A stretch of DNA of 64,000 nt from Bacteroides sp. 51 (GTDB lineage Bacteria; Bacteroidota; Bacteroidia; Bacteroidales; Bacteroidaceae), in assembly GCF_010500965.1 (NCBI RefSeq), contig NZ_QVMI01000001.1:1-64000 (forward strand), read 5' to 3'. Under the pieces are notes generated by a model. It made no database searches. It was given only the letters and a program-made list of their open reading frames with translations, and was not told the origin of the DNA. Position 1 is the first letter of the stretch; each line of letters begins with the position of its first letter. The translations under genes were made by a program, and so were the position numbers. Of the stretch, positions 63,975 to 64,000 are shown one piece after another.

Positions 63975-64000
63975 ATGCGTAAAAACAAATATCTAAAATT
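63975..64000 (+). CDS. Possible start of the next gene (partial)
   Basis: ATG followed by MRKNKYLK up to the window edge. A basic start like this would suit a signal peptide of a further locus enzyme, but eight codons are not proof. Confidence 0.25.

Overview
The window looks like a chromosomal segment of a gut-type Bacteroidales, most likely Bacteroides or Parabacteroides; the genus is an inference. Supporting signs are two SusC/SusD pairs, a hybrid two-component regulator (HTCS), GH92, S-type sulfatase and BNR enzymes, promoters of the TAnnTTTG type, and a meso-DAP-type MurE. No rRNA, prophage, transposase or CRISPR-Cas system is visible.

Layout. (1) 1-16905, + strand: the 3' end of an unknown gene, then the cell-wall/division (dcw) cluster mraZ-rsmH-ftsL-ftsI-murE-mraY-murD-ftsW-murG-murC-ftsQ-ftsA-ftsZ-yqeY, headed by a 10-bp-period GTG array that fits MraZ autoregulation. 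(2) 17099-23802: a sulfatase fused to a predicted alpha/alpha-toroid enzyme, a convergent GH92 mannosidase, and a small outer-membrane barrel protein. (3) 23833-39716, all - strand: a long catabolic operon. Read from its 5' end it runs ribokinase, sugar permease, SusC, SusD, a BNR-nucleoside hydrolase fusion, a BNR lipoprotein, a second ribokinase, a TPR-like regulator, an aldolase, a CE7 esterase and an MFS transporter. The first eight genes resemble the ribose utilisation system (RUS) of B. thetaiotaomicron. (4) 40140-46272, + strand: an acid-sugar operon (aldolase, SSS symporter, Fe-alcohol dehydrogenase, PdxA-like dehydrogenase, DUF1537 kinase) pointing to D-threonate-like catabolism. (5) 46461-50747: a lipoprotein, recO, tRNA-Glu, rpsT and gyrB. 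(6) 50963-63621: an HTCS followed by SusC, SusD and a beta-helix-like surface lipoprotein, the start of a polysaccharide utilisation locus that may target pectin.

The most unusual content is non-coding. Four arrays of short palindromes repeat with an exact 22-bp period: three share a TGAGAAA/TTTCTCA core and one has an unrelated ATGC...GCAT core. Each sits just upstream of a gene. There are also many dispersed palindromic or inverted-repeat elements, several lying inside or at the ends of coding sequences (aldolase, symporter, alcohol dehydrogenase, PdxA, MraY), and heptamer tandem repeats that abut or overlap the start regions of ftsZ, yqeY and the DUF1537 kinase.
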